From contig RDEW01000040.1 of NCBI GenBank assembly GCA_011109175.1, positions 304,956-368,955 of the forward strand: 64,000 bases of DNA, read 5' to 3'. The position numbers and the translations under genes were made by a program. The stretch comes from Dicyema japonicum. Lineage: Eukaryota > Dicyemida > Rhombozoa > Dicyemidae. Positions 1 through 11,726 of the stretch are shown here, one piece after another (position 1 is the first letter of the stretch; each line of letters begins with the position of its first letter). Below the pieces are notes generated by a model. It saw only the letters and a program-made list of their open reading frames with translations, did not search any database and was not told the DNA's origin.

Positions 1-739
1 TATAATGCTACACGTGCTAACGAAATATAACGTTATGGGTGGTGTGATTTTTAGAAAGGATTTGATGCAATGGCTTTGTATTTGTGGCGGAGAGTCATCG
101 ATGTGGAGAGAGGGTTGGTAGTACGGTTGAACTCGTTGTCTTATTTGAGATCTCTGCTGATTCATGCTGATGGGGTCCATGAAAGGTTTGCTTTTCGATC
201 ATTTCAGAGTCATCAAATTTTGTGTGGGCAAAATGGCAGATTGGCTGTGTGGTTTTGTTGACTACTACAGCAATAGGGAGATCAGTCCCAACAATTTGAG
301 CATTTTTTACAATATATTTGAATCCTTGTCTTCTGTGTTGTTGGAATATGTCCACATGGACAGTTATGTGGCTGTACGATGCCTTGATGGAGTTCTGGGA
401 TCACGATGGAACCCTCTGGCTTTTCTTAGAATGGAAACTGCCGAGTTGTTTGTGCTTGTTTTGTGGAGAAGTCGGCATTCTTTTAACGCATTTTCTATTC
501 TGAGAAGAAATCAGCGATCAGAGGTGGATAATTCATCGTTGGTTGGTGGTCTTTGGGATCCTTTCGGAACTGTGTTGTGTGAGGACATGAAAGGTCTTGT
601 TAGGACGTCAACCAGAATCACGGCTGAGAGAATTAATTTTGAAATGTCTAATATGCTCTCAGACCGCAGCAAAATTGATGATTCTGATGATATTCTGTGG
701 GACACTATTTCTCGGGATTTGGCTGAAAGTTGTATTTAG
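1..739 (+). CDS. 3' part of an unrecognised gene with one 22-nt intron
   Basis: Two open stretches in different frames (70-185 and 208-739) join cleanly if a 22-nt GT...AG intron at 186-207 (ending ATTTCAG) is removed. The joined protein reads ..GVHER|VIKFCVGKMADWL.. and runs to a TAG at 737-739, about 200 residues from the ATG at 70. That ATG may be internal, because splice-like signals also lie just upstream and the window cuts the 5' side. The composition is hydrophobic and probably helical, with no motif I recognise. A further intron near 450-510 is possible. Function unknown; the intron call is fairly secure, the start is not. Confidence 0.5.
186..207 (+). other. 22-nt intron
   Basis: GTTTGC...ATTTCAG, phase 2. 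Removing it fuses two reading frames that each stop or restart at this point. Its size and 3' end match the introns of the other host genes in the window. Confidence 0.6.
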
Positions 740-1070
740 TATTTATTTTTTACTCTTTTTCGATATTTATAAAGATATGTTTTAACTTACTGACTTAATC
801 GTTAAAATTCTGGGTAAGACACACGTGGGAAGTATTTTGAACAAATGTGGATAACGACATACTTGTTTATAAGTAACTCTAATGGCTTCGCTATTCCAAA
901 TATAAGAAAATTTGGAATTCTATATATCCAAATTTACTAATCTTCAAGTGAGATTATTTGTGGAAATGATAGATTTTTGTTGAGACTCCCTTGTTAACTC
1001 CTCTAGGAGAATAGTTATTTATAGATAACGGAAATTGGTACAATGAGCTTTTGGATAACATTAATAAATT
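740..1070. other. AT-rich intergenic stretch
   Basis: No convincing coding block, repeat or RNA signature seen. Confidence 0.4.
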
Positions 1071-1740
1071 ACGATGATTGGCCTTAAATGAGCAAGGAAT
1101 TAAGTAAGGTTATGAAATACCATTGGTATTACCTCGAAGGACCTGGACTTTTCTGAAGAAGCTCCATTTATTTATAAAGGATGTAGAGACTCTCATCTCA
1201 GGAAAAGGAATCCGTATGATATTCACTTTGTCGTCATTAACTTCCACACATTTTAGATTGTCTATTGAGGTCACTTCAATAAGTTGTATTTAGATCCCCT
1301 TCTACAATATATTTGGATATGTTTTATAGTCAATCTCCCGTTATTGAGAACGCATTCTCTAACGGTTATATGAAAATGCTCTCATTCACCCATTCCTCTT
1401 CTCGACTGTCCCTCTGCTTATTTTCTCTCAAAGATCTGATGGCACGTAGGGAGGAAAGAGATTTGGATCTTATGATCCCCGAATTTCGGCCGCTATGGGA
1501 TTTCCTTCTGCAAAGAAACATATCAGGTTTGTTATATTGAATTGTTGTGTCGACGCGGTTAGGATTTTTGGAAATGACATTTTTTGAAGATGGAAAAATA
1601 TAGCTTCAGATTGGTGGGAGAATTCCTGTAGATGTTGGAATATCAAAAGTACTATTTTCAAGCGATTTTAATAATTTCGAAGGAAACATCGATATAACAA
1701 ATACTCAATTGCAAGATACTTGTCTTTAAATTTGCTTGCT
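1071..1740 (+). CDS. possible unrecognised gene with short introns
   Basis: Several short open blocks follow one another on the + strand: FLKKLHLFI.. near 1150-1260, NAFSNGYMKMLSF.. 1349-1525, and GFLEMTFFEDGKI.. followed by GGRIPVDVGISKVLF.. 1563-1728. Candidate introns join them: 1269-1292 (24 nt) and 1321-1348 (28 nt). At least one in-frame stop (TAG near 1601) remains unexplained. No family recognised. It may be a pseudogene or a real gene with sequence errors. Confidence 0.25.
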
Positions 1741-1999
1741 TCATATTTACCGTTCAAGAATTCCCTGATTGTTATCCGGCTTCGTTCATCGCGCAGATTT
1801 GCTGATTTTCTCAAATATTTACTTTGTGTTTACAGTTTTGTTTTAAAATCAAATAACATTTTTCAGTTATAAAAGCGAATTAGACAAGACCCTTTCTTAT
1901 TTCATGGTAAATATAGTCTCCTTACAAGCTGGCTTCATATAAATTTTACGGCCATTAGTTACTTTCTGATAGGATAAACCGACTCTGCTGATTTCGGTC

Positions 2000-2815
2000 G
2001 ACTCTACTATGAGTGAAATCAAGATCTCTAACGTACTTTACCTCTACGACCAGTCCCGATATATGAGAATGTACTGCAGAGGATCAAGCTCCTTCCGGCT
2101 TGAATTCTACAGAAACTCCAATAATATGGCCTTTGTCAAGCCCTGAACGCTGCTTGTCCCCACCAATTCAGAACGCCAGTCTCAAAACCGTCGGAGATTT
2201 GTATAAGGAACCTACCTTTCTGGGTTAAGGACGACGACCTCCTGGACTACCTTCAGGAGATGGCTCCTTCAACCACGAAGGTTACTGGAATGTCCAGAGG
2301 AACACAGACGTTGCCAATGCTAAGGCCTCAATCAATAACAAAACAGAGGCCACATCACTAGTACGTTGTGGCTTCTACATTGGAAGGAACATGATCACTT
2401 GCGAGTCCATGAGAAGAGGGCCGCCGATCTGCTACAACCGCCAGCAGGTCGGTCACTTTGCATACCAGTGCAAAGGAAGAAGTGCTTCAGATGCGGGGGA
2501 GAGCACGATATCTCTCAGTGCAAAGTGGACCCGGGCCTCGAACGAAAGTGTGTTAACTGCGGGTCATTCAAACGCGGCGCCAGATATCGAGGCTGCCCTG
2601 TGTTAGTGGAGACCAAACGCAATCTTGATCTCCAAACAACAGTATGGAATCAAGACAGAAGAACAATGTCAACGCTGAGAACAAGAGGTGGAGGCGTCAA
2701 TGCAAAGAGAATAATTGGCCCAAGAATTAACATAAATGAACCAGCTCAAAATCCACGAGAGTCGGCTAGGCTACCCGAAGGAATGTGCCAGAGAAGATCG
2801 CAAAAAAAACTATAG
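2000..2815 (+). pseudogene. LINE family A ORF1 (gag with zinc knuckles), broken
   Basis: A nucleic-acid-binding gag of the LINE type. Around 2180-2380 a block reading IRNLPFWVKDDDLLDYL looks like the RRM-like domain of insect LINE gags. Three knuckles follow: CYNRQQVGHFAYQC (second Cys replaced by Arg), then, after a frame change, CFRCGGEHDISQC and CVNCGSFKRG... (His replaced). The knuckles lie in two different frames (2391 and 2366 frames), so at least one indel separates them. Confidence 0.7.
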
Positions 2816-3088
2816 GAAATTATATCAAGGCTGAAAGAACTAAGCAATATTCTTGGCGTGGATTTACGAAAAATGGTGGACCTGGCGATGGAGAGCCCAG
2901 GCCACCTAAAAGCAAATTGAGAAGAGGTCTGAAGATAGTTCTGGTAGATGCCTGATCATTGAGAAAAGGCATCATGATTTAGCACTACTTCTGACATCCA
3001 CCTGGATTGACATCCTGGTGGTCATCTAGACCAAGGTGAAAAATACCAACTCTACTACGCTACAGGGATTCAATTCCATAGAAATACC

Positions 3089-5410
3089 GTGGGTGAAGGT
3101 TCTGAGGCTGGCACTGGAACCACATTGTTCTACAGTGATGACCTACAAATACGAGACCCTAAAATTATTATGAGTACACAATGCGAATTTGTTTCCGTTG
3201 AGGTGCGCTGCTGTGGCTCATGGATAAACGTTGGAGGCATGTATTCGAAGGACCTCAGGAAATCTTCTACAGAGATCGAAGAATTCTTGGATAGGCATGT
3301 CTGTCCTGGTAGGCGATCTAAACGCCAAAATCGTTAATTATGGGTGCTTTGGAACTAACGGTGACGGACTTAGACTAGAAAAAATGGGAGAGAAAACTGG
3401 TTTTGAAATCATTACGTCGGAGGAGCCAAACCACCGTGGTGGAGATATGCTTGGCGTATTCCTTATCTCACCACCGCTCTACAACTATGTGGAAGGGCCG
3501 AAGATCACATGGGACATCGGCAGCGACCACATTCCTCAGGAACTAACACTACACTTGACACCAGATACTACGGAAATAGTGTTCATGGAATATGACTTGT
3601 CAAGGATAAACTGGGAACAAGGAACCTCAAAAGCTGGAAGGAGGGACCTAATTCCCCGTTGAAATTGACAACATGGACCGAGACCTTGCAATCATCATAG
3701 AACAATACTTGTCACTGTATGCCAAGATTTTCCGATGCTAGTCGTAAGAAGAGCATTGATATCTCACTTTGATATTGATCAAGAAACCACTTGAGAACCA
3801 AGCTCAGAAGATGTGTTGACTGTATAGACCGAATAGCTCTAACCGACCGACTAAAGAAAATCAAAAGAGCCATTGAAGGGGGAAGAAGATTGACTCTGGA
3901 ACGAAGATGGAGGGTCGAGGCAAGCAAACTAAACGCCAAAGACCCCTCATTCTGGAAGATCTATAAAAGAATAACTGGCCAGAAGAACGATGAAAAGAAA
4001 ATCATCTTGAACAACCCAGAAGGAGGCTCACATTCTGCGGAGGAAGCCCAGAAATTTTTAAGAAGCTGGACCAGGGAGTCAACAAGATGGAGCTGATCCT
4101 GTCGGAAGGGCTGGAAGCTTCACAAGAACTACATATCTACTTTCCGAATGATCTCAAAGATACTGATATGAGGATCACGCTAGACTAGAGGTCCAGAGGA
4201 TTTGCTACTCTTACTAAGGAACATATTTAACGCAAGCATTGATCATGGATATGTCCCAAGACGCTGGAAAACCTCTATAGTCAGGATGATCCTAAAACCA
4301 GGAAAGTCGGGGAGGGACCCTCTCAACTATAGGACGGTCAGCCTCATTTGCTCTATCTCCAAGATTGCTGAGCAAGTTATCTTCAAGAGGCTGAACGAGC
4401 ATGTAGAAGAGAGTGGCTTCCTCCTCGTGGAACAATGTGGCTTCAGACCTGGAAAATCCTGCACGGATTGTATCCATCAAATGCATTCGGTGGTACTCAA
4501 AGGTATGGAATTCAAGAGACAAGTCAACCTGGTATGTCTGGACCTGTCAAAGGCCTTCGATAGCGTGTGACATGAAGCCCTCCTATCAAGGCTCGCGGCT
4601 GCAGCCATCCAAAAGAAACTCTTCCTATGGATAAAGGACTTCCTAACAGGACGGACTTCCCGAGTGCGTGTTGGAAGAAATACGTCGAGAGATATCTTAC
4701 TGAGGAGGGGTGTTCCGCAGGGCTCTGTCCTGAGCCCTCTTTTGTTCAACGTGCTTTTGTCAGATTTCCCTACTCCGCCGGACGCGAACACCAAATTATT
4801 AATATACGTGGACGACATACTAATTATGGACATGTCTGGGAAGTCTACACTATCAGAGAGAAGAATCAAGTTGTTCACTGACCGAGTGCAAGACTGGCGC
4901 TCCAAGAAAAGGATAAACTCTCTATTGAGAAGTCCAGCTTCATGAAGATCAGTCGCCTACGGAGACATCTTATACAACCTTATTCACTTGGAATCCCGAG
5001 AGTTTACTCACTTCGCTACCTTGGGGTAGTTATCAATCAGGGAGGTTCTTTTATGGAGGACATCAAGCGGAGGAGGCAGAAAGCGTTGCAAGCGCTCCTT
5101 TGTACACAGAGATGGCCGTTAGCATGGAGACTTTCCTATTTATCCTTATGAGGATTATTCTACTGGAGTTACTATATGGCTGTGAAGCGTGGTACTTCAC
5201 GCAGAGGGAAGGAATAATGTAACTTTTCGAAAGATCAAGGAGGTCTGCAGTAAAGTTAGCTTTGGGCAGAAGACTCCGAGACGTCCTGAGTACAGAAGAA
5301 GACAGGATTCTTGTCTCAGTAAAGCACATCGTGGAGAAGAGGATTCGAGGGATCCGAGGTTAATGATATTAAATGGAAAGGGGTACGTCGGCAGTGTCCA
5401 AGCCGCGTAG
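3089..5410 (+). pseudogene. LINE family A ORF2: endonuclease and reverse transcriptase, broken
   Basis: The endonuclease portion shows VLVGDLNAKI (3300-3330) and the terminal GSDHIPQEL block (SDH of APE nucleases, 3522-3545). The RT portion shows NYRTVSLICSISKIAEQV, GFRPGKSCTD, LDLSKAFDSV (4202-4570), then RRGVPQGSVLSPLLFNVLL and a YVDD active-site box (4664-4830). A thumb-like block RYLGVVINQGG follows near 5010. In-frame stops (for example TGA at 4568) and frameshifts separate the pieces. Confidence 0.85.
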
Positions 5411-5524
5411 GCGAACTAGTTAAGAACCCCTAGACCTAACTCCTAATTCCTGTTTCTAATAAAGTTCTATGTTTTACTTTCTAACGAATTTGTCTCTGAA
5501 ACTTTACAGTGTTCACTAAGGTTT

Positions 5525-5590
5525 TAAACCAGAGTTTCTCAACCTTTTTTTGTATCGCCTCTATAAAAAAATTTCGCCCCCATAAGCTTT
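5525..5590 (+). repeat. hAT-type terminal inverted repeat (left end)
   Basis: CAGAGTTTCTCAACCTTTTT is the typical terminus of hAT transposons (CAGnGnTTCTCAACC). The following bases (TATCGCCTC...AAATTTCGCCCCC) match, in inverse orientation, the end at 48870-48922. No transposase was identified directly inside this end. Confidence 0.6.
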
Positions 5591-5599
5591 AAATTTGGG

Positions 5600-6440
5600 A
5601 TTCTTTTAGTAATTCTTGCAGAGGAGCGAGCAGCGAATCTGGTGCGGTAACGAGTGTAGATCTCCAAAGACATGGAAAACTTTTTCGATATAAAGGACGA
5701 CGTAAGCAATTTAACAAAAAAATATTTTTCTTAATTAAAAAATATGAAAACTTATAATTTATTCTTTATCTTTGTTAGACCAAATAGCTTAAATTAAAAG
5801 AAGACGCTCTCGGAGCCATCCAGTCTCACGTGGATCCTTGGTGACCCTTTGTATTATTGAGCCGATCCGACGGATTAGATCGTCCGCTCGTGGGCATGGA
5901 TTCCTGACGTCTCAACAGCAAATGGGACAAAAGAGTGATCCTCCGAAATGCTTCAGTACTTCCTTTTCTTCTGATCCTCAGCTTGCTTAGAAGTATGACC
6001 TGGGTCCGAGACTGAAGCGGCCAAAAGAATATATCAACGCACGTAGCGTCCCAAGCCAGGTTCCGACAGTTATCGTCAAAATATCTTTAAAATGTTAATT
6101 TCCTCACATATGCCTTTAAAATAGATTATTAGACAGCTAATTCATCAAGTTGTACTGAAAACTTTGTTTTTCTAAGAGACTCAAGATCACTGCCTCCATA
6201 TCTCAGCATTGTGTTGTTACTAAATGGAATAGTTTTAGTAATTTGGGAGATTCCCTTGCAGAATAAGCGAGATGTGTTCTATATTAACCGTGTTCGCGAG
6301 ATGGCTTCATCACATTATTAGAAAAATACATACAACTCGGGTAAATACAAGAGATTAAGTTAATAAAACCAACACATAAATAGTTTTCTTTATATTCTTT
6401 TATTTTTTCACAAGTCCAATAAAAAAGTTCCAATATTTTA
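5600..6440. other. unassigned region
   Basis: No gene or clear repeat recognised. The 5820-6060 part has higher GC than its surroundings and short open blocks, so it may be an old retroelement fragment. Confidence 0.3.
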
Positions 6441-6447
6441 TTTAAAT

Positions 6448-7600
6448 TACAGTAAACCCTCATTAATCTGAACTTCAATAATCCGAAAACTTCGATATTC
6501 TAAATTTTTTGATGAGTTAACAAAATTTTACAAAGTTTTCTTACAAATAGGCTTCAATAAACCGAAACTTCATAATCCGCAATCCGAAATAAAATTATTA
6601 AAAATTTCGTATTAATTTATTTTGTTTTTATAATACATTCAGATGAATTTATATTTAAATTTAAATCTAAGAGTACCAAATTGTTAGAAAAAAGTAATAT
6701 TTGTGAAATAAAAATATCAAAAATGACTCTCAGAGAATTATCCCATATCTGTGAATAAAAATGAACCTACACTCAGAAATTCTAAAAAACCGTGAAAGTT
6801 GGAAAACTGTGAAACTACGATTAACAAGACAGCCAAGTGGTAAACGTCATCAACTTGATAATTCACTTGTTGAATGGATGAAATTAATGGTTTTATTACT
6901 GAAGATATCATTTCATAAGCTAAATTATTTGGCGTAAAGCTTGAAATCATCGAATTTGAAGTTAGTAAAGGCTACACAGATTTTAATGAAGATTTAACCT
7001 TAAACTAAAAGTTCTTAATGGAGAACCTAACAGCTAGCACAATATGAAATTAATTTGCATAGACGAATATTATTAGTTAAATGAAGTGACCCTTACGTAG
7101 TGCTAAAAATGGATGAAACTAGACTCTTTTTTCAATCTTACCCCTTTTAGAACGATTTCATCTAAAGATAGAAATGGCATAAAGTGAGGATTACTATACC
7201 TCTTTGAGCTAATAAAACTAGAAAAATAAAAATTAATCTTTTTTATTGGCCTTTATAAAAGACCAAGATTTTTAAAAGATTTTGACTTTGAAAATTATTG
7301 TACTATGTAAATAAAAGGATTTGAATGACAACAGAATTTATTATGTTTTCATCAGTCAGTGATGAATTAAAATGTTACAGAAAAAAGTTCTTTTTACTGA
7401 TTTATAATGCTCCACGTTTTAACGAAATTTTTTTGAAAATTGAAATTTTATTCCTTCCAAAAAACACAACTGCACATCATCAACCATGGATGCAGGCATA
7501 ATCATGAACTTTAAGCATTATTATAGAAAGGCTTATTTTGATTATTTACCCATGAATTGGAAAGACAGCGAATATACTAATAGACATCGAATATTTATTT
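6448..7600 (+). mobile_element. decayed Tigger/pogo DNA transposon
   Basis: The left end ACAGTAAACCCTCATTAATC (6449) and the following AATCCGAA repeats are pogo/Tigger-type terminal sequence. A shattered transposase follows in order: a helix-turn-helix-like block near 6720-6990, VLKMDETRLFFQ.YP at about 7100-7145 (first catalytic Asp of the DDE domain), and LLIYNAPRFNE...LPKNTTAHHQPW at about 7395-7490 (second catalytic Asp and the LPPNTT..QP box). Many stops and frameshifts. I could not place a right end. The 6820-6990 part is similar to 47730-47900. Confidence 0.8.
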
Positions 7601-7963
7601 ACCCCCATCCCTTCAAGTAAAAGAAAGCGGTCGGGAGCAGAAAGTAACTGCCAAAAGCGAACGCTTCCAAAGTATGTGTGGTGTGACGGAGATATTCAAG
7701 GACGAGACAAGAGGTGGTCCTTAGTATGGATTTGAAGTAAATTGATATTTTATCCACGGGAGGAACTCTGGTTGAGGCAGAGGCTCGAAATGGCGATTAT
7801 CAAAGGTAACGCCTTGGCCATTCTTTCGTCCTAATTATTGCTTAATTTTCATTATTTTTTTTCATTATAATAAAAATATTATTAATTAAAGTATTCAGCG
7901 AATAAATTGACATTTTATTTGTTAAATTAATTATCGAAATATTTAAATAAAGTAGAGTACTGT
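7601..7963. other. intergenic stretch before snapin
   Basis: A GC-richer part (7620-7830) then AT-rich sequence directly 5' of the snapin ATG. No motif assigned. Confidence 0.3.
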
Positions 7964-7966
7964 GTG

Positions 7967-8360
7967 ATGGATGATTCTTCGGACACAGTCAATTACGGCG
8001 ATTATTTTACGAAATTCGCTACAGAATCCACTAACTCCATTAAGGAGCAGTTCAATCTTGTCAGAACGACCCAAGAACATCTCGACTCGACGATAGACAG
8101 TCTTATCTCCCAAATTTGTGTAGCAGAAGCCAAGATTCCATCACTGATCAATGTTGAATCGTACGCCAAGCGACTTTCGGCTTGTAAACGCAGAATTTTG
8201 TCAGTGAATACTACTTTTAGGAATATTAATGTAATTCTGTCCCTTATTTCAGAGTAGATTACGCCGAATGGAGTCGACTGTTTTAGAACGTGTCACTGCT
8301 AAGAGGCTTGAGGTGAATGAGATTGATGCTAAACTCACTTCGTTGGAAAATTTAAAATAA
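7967..8360 (+). CDS. SNAPIN: snapin (BLOC-1/BORC subunit), two exons
   Basis: A 123-residue coiled-coil protein, close to the 136 residues of human snapin. Exon 1 is 7967-8230 and exon 2 8253-8360, joined across a 22-nt intron. The C-terminal half matches snapin: YAKRLSACKRRILSVN corresponds to the YVKKLLNARRRVVLVN block, and NSRLRRMESTV to the QERLRRLNHSV block. The two halves of that conserved segment lie on opposite sides of the intron, which confirms the splice. Snapin is a shared subunit of BLOC-1 and BORC, which act in endosome and lysosome positioning, and it binds SNAP25. The first ATG (7967) is taken as start; it is preceded by an AT-rich leader. Confident on both length and motif. 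Confidence 0.85.
8231..8252 (+). other. 22-nt intron in snapin
   Basis: GTAATT...TATTTCAG, phase 0. It interrupts the most conserved snapin block, so the splice is independently supported. Confidence 0.85.
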
Positions 8361-9240
8361 ATTGTTATTTTTATTTTCGATAATTATGGATTCAGGGGCT
8401 GTGGATTGGTCTTCTTCATGGTCGCGACGAACTAATTGGTAGTTGTCCGGTTGAGGTTGAATCTGCTTGTTACAGTTATAATCAGATTTCTTCACGAGAA
8501 TGTGACTCACGTGAAAATCATGGAAGTTTCCGCATTTGGAAGTCGCTTTTCTATTAACTACAAGTTTCCTATACTTGATTGGTAAGTAAGTTATTAGCGA
8601 ATTTTCTGATCATCTGAAAGTTGAGATGGTTGATAGATTACAGAGGAGTTCTATCGCAAATCAGTTTTGGGCATCTACGCCTCTGGGATAGATCTGAGTT
8701 TTGGTTCACTTCATTTGATTAGCTTGGTGATATTATCAATAAAATCTTTTCCACATCAGACTACCGAATACTCTAAGGACTTTTGGGGACGCTCGATGGC
8801 AGCTGACCTCCTATATGTTAGTGAGGACGGAGTAATTAATTAATTAAAGTTAAGACGTGGCTCTACTCCACCAAGTCTTAACCATTTCATAAAAGTTATA
8901 GCTCGTCACCCCCCATTCTTTTAATATTCGTGTTTAGGGTAGAAAACAAATCTAGCGAAGTAATAAATACTAAAGAATATTTGCTGTTGTTCTGTTCCAG
9001 AGTTCTTGGGGAATTTCAGACATAGACGCGTCCGAATTTTCTGACCCACGCATGATACTGGTTTAGCGGCGGTGGGGTAGGATTTGGTGCATGAAGTTGG
9101 TAAAAGCGCTGATTTATGACAGAAAAGCCAGTTAAATTACTAATTCAAAATAATATAATGCGCCAACTTTCAATATTAGCCTTTGTATTGACCAAAATCT
9201 GGTCAATTAATTTCGAGTGGTCTCTTATTTAAATAAAATT
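8361..9240. other. intergenic, with a repeat piece at 8638-8805
   Basis: The segment 8638-8805 (CAGAGGAGTTCTATCGCAAA...) is alignable with 59787-59965, so both belong to one unnamed repeat, probably LINE-derived. The rest shows nothing I can assign. Confidence 0.4.
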
Positions 9241-9244
9241 AAAT

Positions 9245-9420
9245 AACAATTAACCGAGGGTCATACAGCCGCCGCCCTGACTGCTGGCTATTTTCGCCCA
9301 GGATAGGGATCAAGATTTATCATATAAACGGTAGCGCTCATGAAGATCTTCTATTCGTGTATAAATTTGATTCCTCTATCGACTCATAAATTTCAGCGTC
9401 GTAGGCTCAGGGGAACCGAC
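9245..9420 (+). repeat. dispersed repeat R1 (copy 1)
   Basis: Contains GACTGCTGGCTATTTTCGCC, a GCGCTCATGAAGATCT part and a GATTCCTCTATCGACTCATA part. The same order occurs at 56935-57095, and in inverse orientation at 56265-56345. Nature unknown; no coding potential seen. Confidence 0.5.
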
Positions 9421-9526
9421 ATTTCAACCGCGAACGTAACAAATAAAAAATCCTAACTGACGTATAATTATTGAACAAAATGTTTTTATCTTCTCAAAAC
9501 AGAAAAGACTTTTCACTTATTTCTTG

Positions 9527-9923
9527 CAAATGGACAAAATAGTGGACTCTGGAGACGAGGAAGTGTCGGATACATCATACTCTGGATCTGTTCCTAACAC
9601 AAAATTTGGGCAAGTCTGCGAAAAAATAAGGAATTTATTAGTTAGTCTATATCACGATTTAATTGCTAAATGGGCTTAGGACTTACTCACAATAGGAACT
9701 TGAAAGTAGCTTAGGACCTGATCACGATAGGAATGTGATCTCTGTCAGAATAAAGAAGACAGTGTGGACATTAGCTAAAGGCGTTTCAAAAATCGAAACC
9801 CTCCTGTTTCACGATGAACAAGTTCAAGGTCTGTCACGGAAACAAAAGAATATGAGACTCAGGCATGAAAATATGAAGAGCCATGAAAGGAGATTGACAA
9901 TGAAAGCTATAAGAACTACTTAA
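9527..9923 (+). CDS. small hypothetical ORFs
   Basis: An ATG at 9499 (on AATGGACAAAATAGTGG at 9527-9545) opens a 49-residue acidic-then-helical ORF (MDKIVDSGDEEVSDTS..) ending at TAG 9676-9678. A second, basic ORF (..HDEQVQGLSRKQKNMRLRHE..) spans 9735-9923. They could be exons of one gene, but no short intron joins them neatly. No family recognised. Confidence 0.2.
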
Positions 9924-9929
9924 CGAGGT

Positions 9930-10405
9930 ACAAAAAAATATAACAATTCACAGGAAAAACCACTGTAAACACGAGAAACTGAACTTTGGTTCCAAAGTCA
10001 TTCAACAATAATGACTCTGCAGTCTCCACTTTACAGGGAACTCGAGACTTCTTAATACACATATGATCCACAAAATACAAGAAGATGTAAAGAAACACAA
10101 AAGTCCTGAAAGTGATAGAATAAACGGAAAAGTGTCAAAATACGCCCAGAATTTAATGGCACAGTGTATTTGAAGTATACTGAATCAACTCGAAGACTAT
10201 GGTTTTTACGGCGTCGAAAGGACCTTGCCTCGACACTTTCCCCCGGAGTTGTCGATAGGAAGGAATGGCTGCGAAAATAGGAATTCCACTATGTTCAGCT
10301 GTTGGCACAATCGTAAAATGGTCAGTCCTTCTCTGATATCCATCCCCCATCTATTTCCTATATTGAACGTTACTAAAAAAAACTGAACAGCTGGTTGAGG
10401 TCATA
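9930..10405. other. unassigned region
   Basis: No gene recognised. Short open stretches on both strands look incidental. Confidence 0.3.
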
Positions 10406-10409
10406 CCAG

Positions 10410-11340
10410 AACGTTTTTAGAAGATCAGGATTCATGTTGGAGTACCACAAGGTGATTCCCAATCTTTTTCGTTTCCTTGGAGGTTTCATTGCGTGATCTC
10501 GGATCACTGGGTCAAAGAGAAAAAAATAAAACTAAGTGATCCCAGACCGACAAGGAAGAGGACGACTCCGGTGGGGTCAAAAATCATGTACAGCTATTTT
10601 CATTGGGCATGGCATCGGCTCAAACTTTCTGCATGATTGTAGACATTTTGATTGGTAGACAGATGCTTTCGAGAGTTTCTGTTGTAATTCGATTAAGAAA
10701 ATTTAATGGGCTGACTTTGCGTTCTGGTCCCCTTTATTGCAGCCTCCTGGATTGTGGATAGTTTCAAGGACGAGGATCGTGAAATCTGCATTACCTACGA
10801 TGGACTTGCATACGTCATCGTACTAGGTCAATCATAATTTAGTCCATTTAGGGGAGCCTAGCTATTTTGCCTTCTGGGGGAACACATTCAACTCATTGAC
10901 ATCACATTTTTGTATCAATTCAACATCATGGAAGAATGCGAGGCACAGGGCGAAAACGAATTTATCTTGGGGGACTTGAAGCCGCAAGATATACTGTGCA
11001 GTTAAAACCCGTTGGACACCCGAGGGGATTTTTTCTTATGGAAGCTTGGGAAATACCTTGCTTGGACGCCGAATTTGTCGATGGGTCCTCCCTCTCCAAC
11101 TTCGCGCTAACAGCTATTCACCCAGAATCAGGCTCAGCGAGAGTCGAAAGTCTTGAAAATACGAGACCCATGGGGGACAGTTTATCTTCGATTTCATCAC
11201 AGTCAAAACCTCGGGGATTCTAGCACTCAGATCGCTTTCCTTCAACGCAAGAGGGAATGCGTTCTCAGCCGCTTAGTAATAATGACATTTTGTAGGCTTA
11301 ATTTAGATTTAACAGCAAAAACTAGAACAGAACGTAAATA
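10410..11340 (+). mobile_element. LINE family C fragment (RT remnant plus C-terminal nuclease-like part)
   Basis: An RT box GVPQGDSQSF (10435-10465) is followed by scrambled sequence. Then at 10995-11160 comes the family C C-terminus: QLKPVGHPRG, EFVDGSSLSN, HPESGSARVESLENTR. These correspond to PQLEPVGHDRG, CVDTFSNTN and SGSAASTAENLK of the better copy at 61441-62045. Several frameshifts; clearly dead. Confidence 0.6.
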
Positions 11341-11384
11341 TCTGTGGTGACATGTTTGTTTCTTCTATTCACCCCTTCCTTTTT

Positions 11385-11475
11385 CGATTGGCGCCTTGTG
11401 ATCCACCTGCTTTAGGTGGCGCCTAGTACCAGGTAGGCACGAAAAAAGGATCATTTGCTCTCCCTCGACTAAAGA
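11385..11475 (-). repeat. repeat H with GGCGCC hairpin
   Basis: GGCGCC(TTGTGAT)CCACCTGC...GTGGCGCC forms an imperfect palindrome, followed by AAAGGATCATTTGCTC. The same block occurs inverted at 14920-14995, and diverged at 15600-15690 and 25415-25495. Probably a non-autonomous element or LINE 3' region; identity unknown. Confidence 0.5.
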
Positions 11476-11726
11476 AATTACCACAACTACAAGAAATGGA
11501 CGTCTTGTTCCGGAAGGACTTGTGTGACGGTGGAAGTACTCTGTCTATGTAAGTGGGAACTGGATACATTAAATTAGCCGTTAACTTCTCTATCGGTGTA
11601 TCCGGGGTTAATAATGTGAATATTTGTTAAAACTACAATTTTCAACAAAAAATTAAATATACAATTTATTATTAAAACAAACAGCTCACAAATAAACTGA
11701 AGCACAGATAAAATCTAAGAGTGGTT

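Larger units (their letters stand above)
1980..5480 (+). mobile_element. non-LTR retrotransposon, family A (jockey-like), near full length but broken
   Basis: The order is that of a two-ORF LINE: a gag-like ORF with zinc knuckles (2000-2815), an APE-type endonuclease tail (3089-3660), reverse transcriptase (3790-4945) and a C-terminal region ending near 5410, followed by an AATAAA-like signal (TAATAAAGTT, 5457). Every ORF carries stops and frameshifts, so the copy is dead. Related pieces are at 14258-14509, 24680-24970 and perhaps 52705-53095 and 57120-57530. The clade is inferred from domain order and RT motifs, not from a tree. Confidence 0.8.

Noticed and set aside
95-355. Minus-strand ORFs under the first gene
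   Set aside because: They are shadows of the plus-strand exons, with no motif and no splice partners.
164-739. Independent gene starting at ATG 164
   Set aside because: A 22-nt intron joins this frame to the one opening at 70 at residue 39 of that frame; the ATG at 164 would lie inside the upstream exon.
2391-2606. Host zinc-knuckle gene
   Set aside because: The knuckles are followed directly by an APE nuclease and RT, so this is LINE gag.
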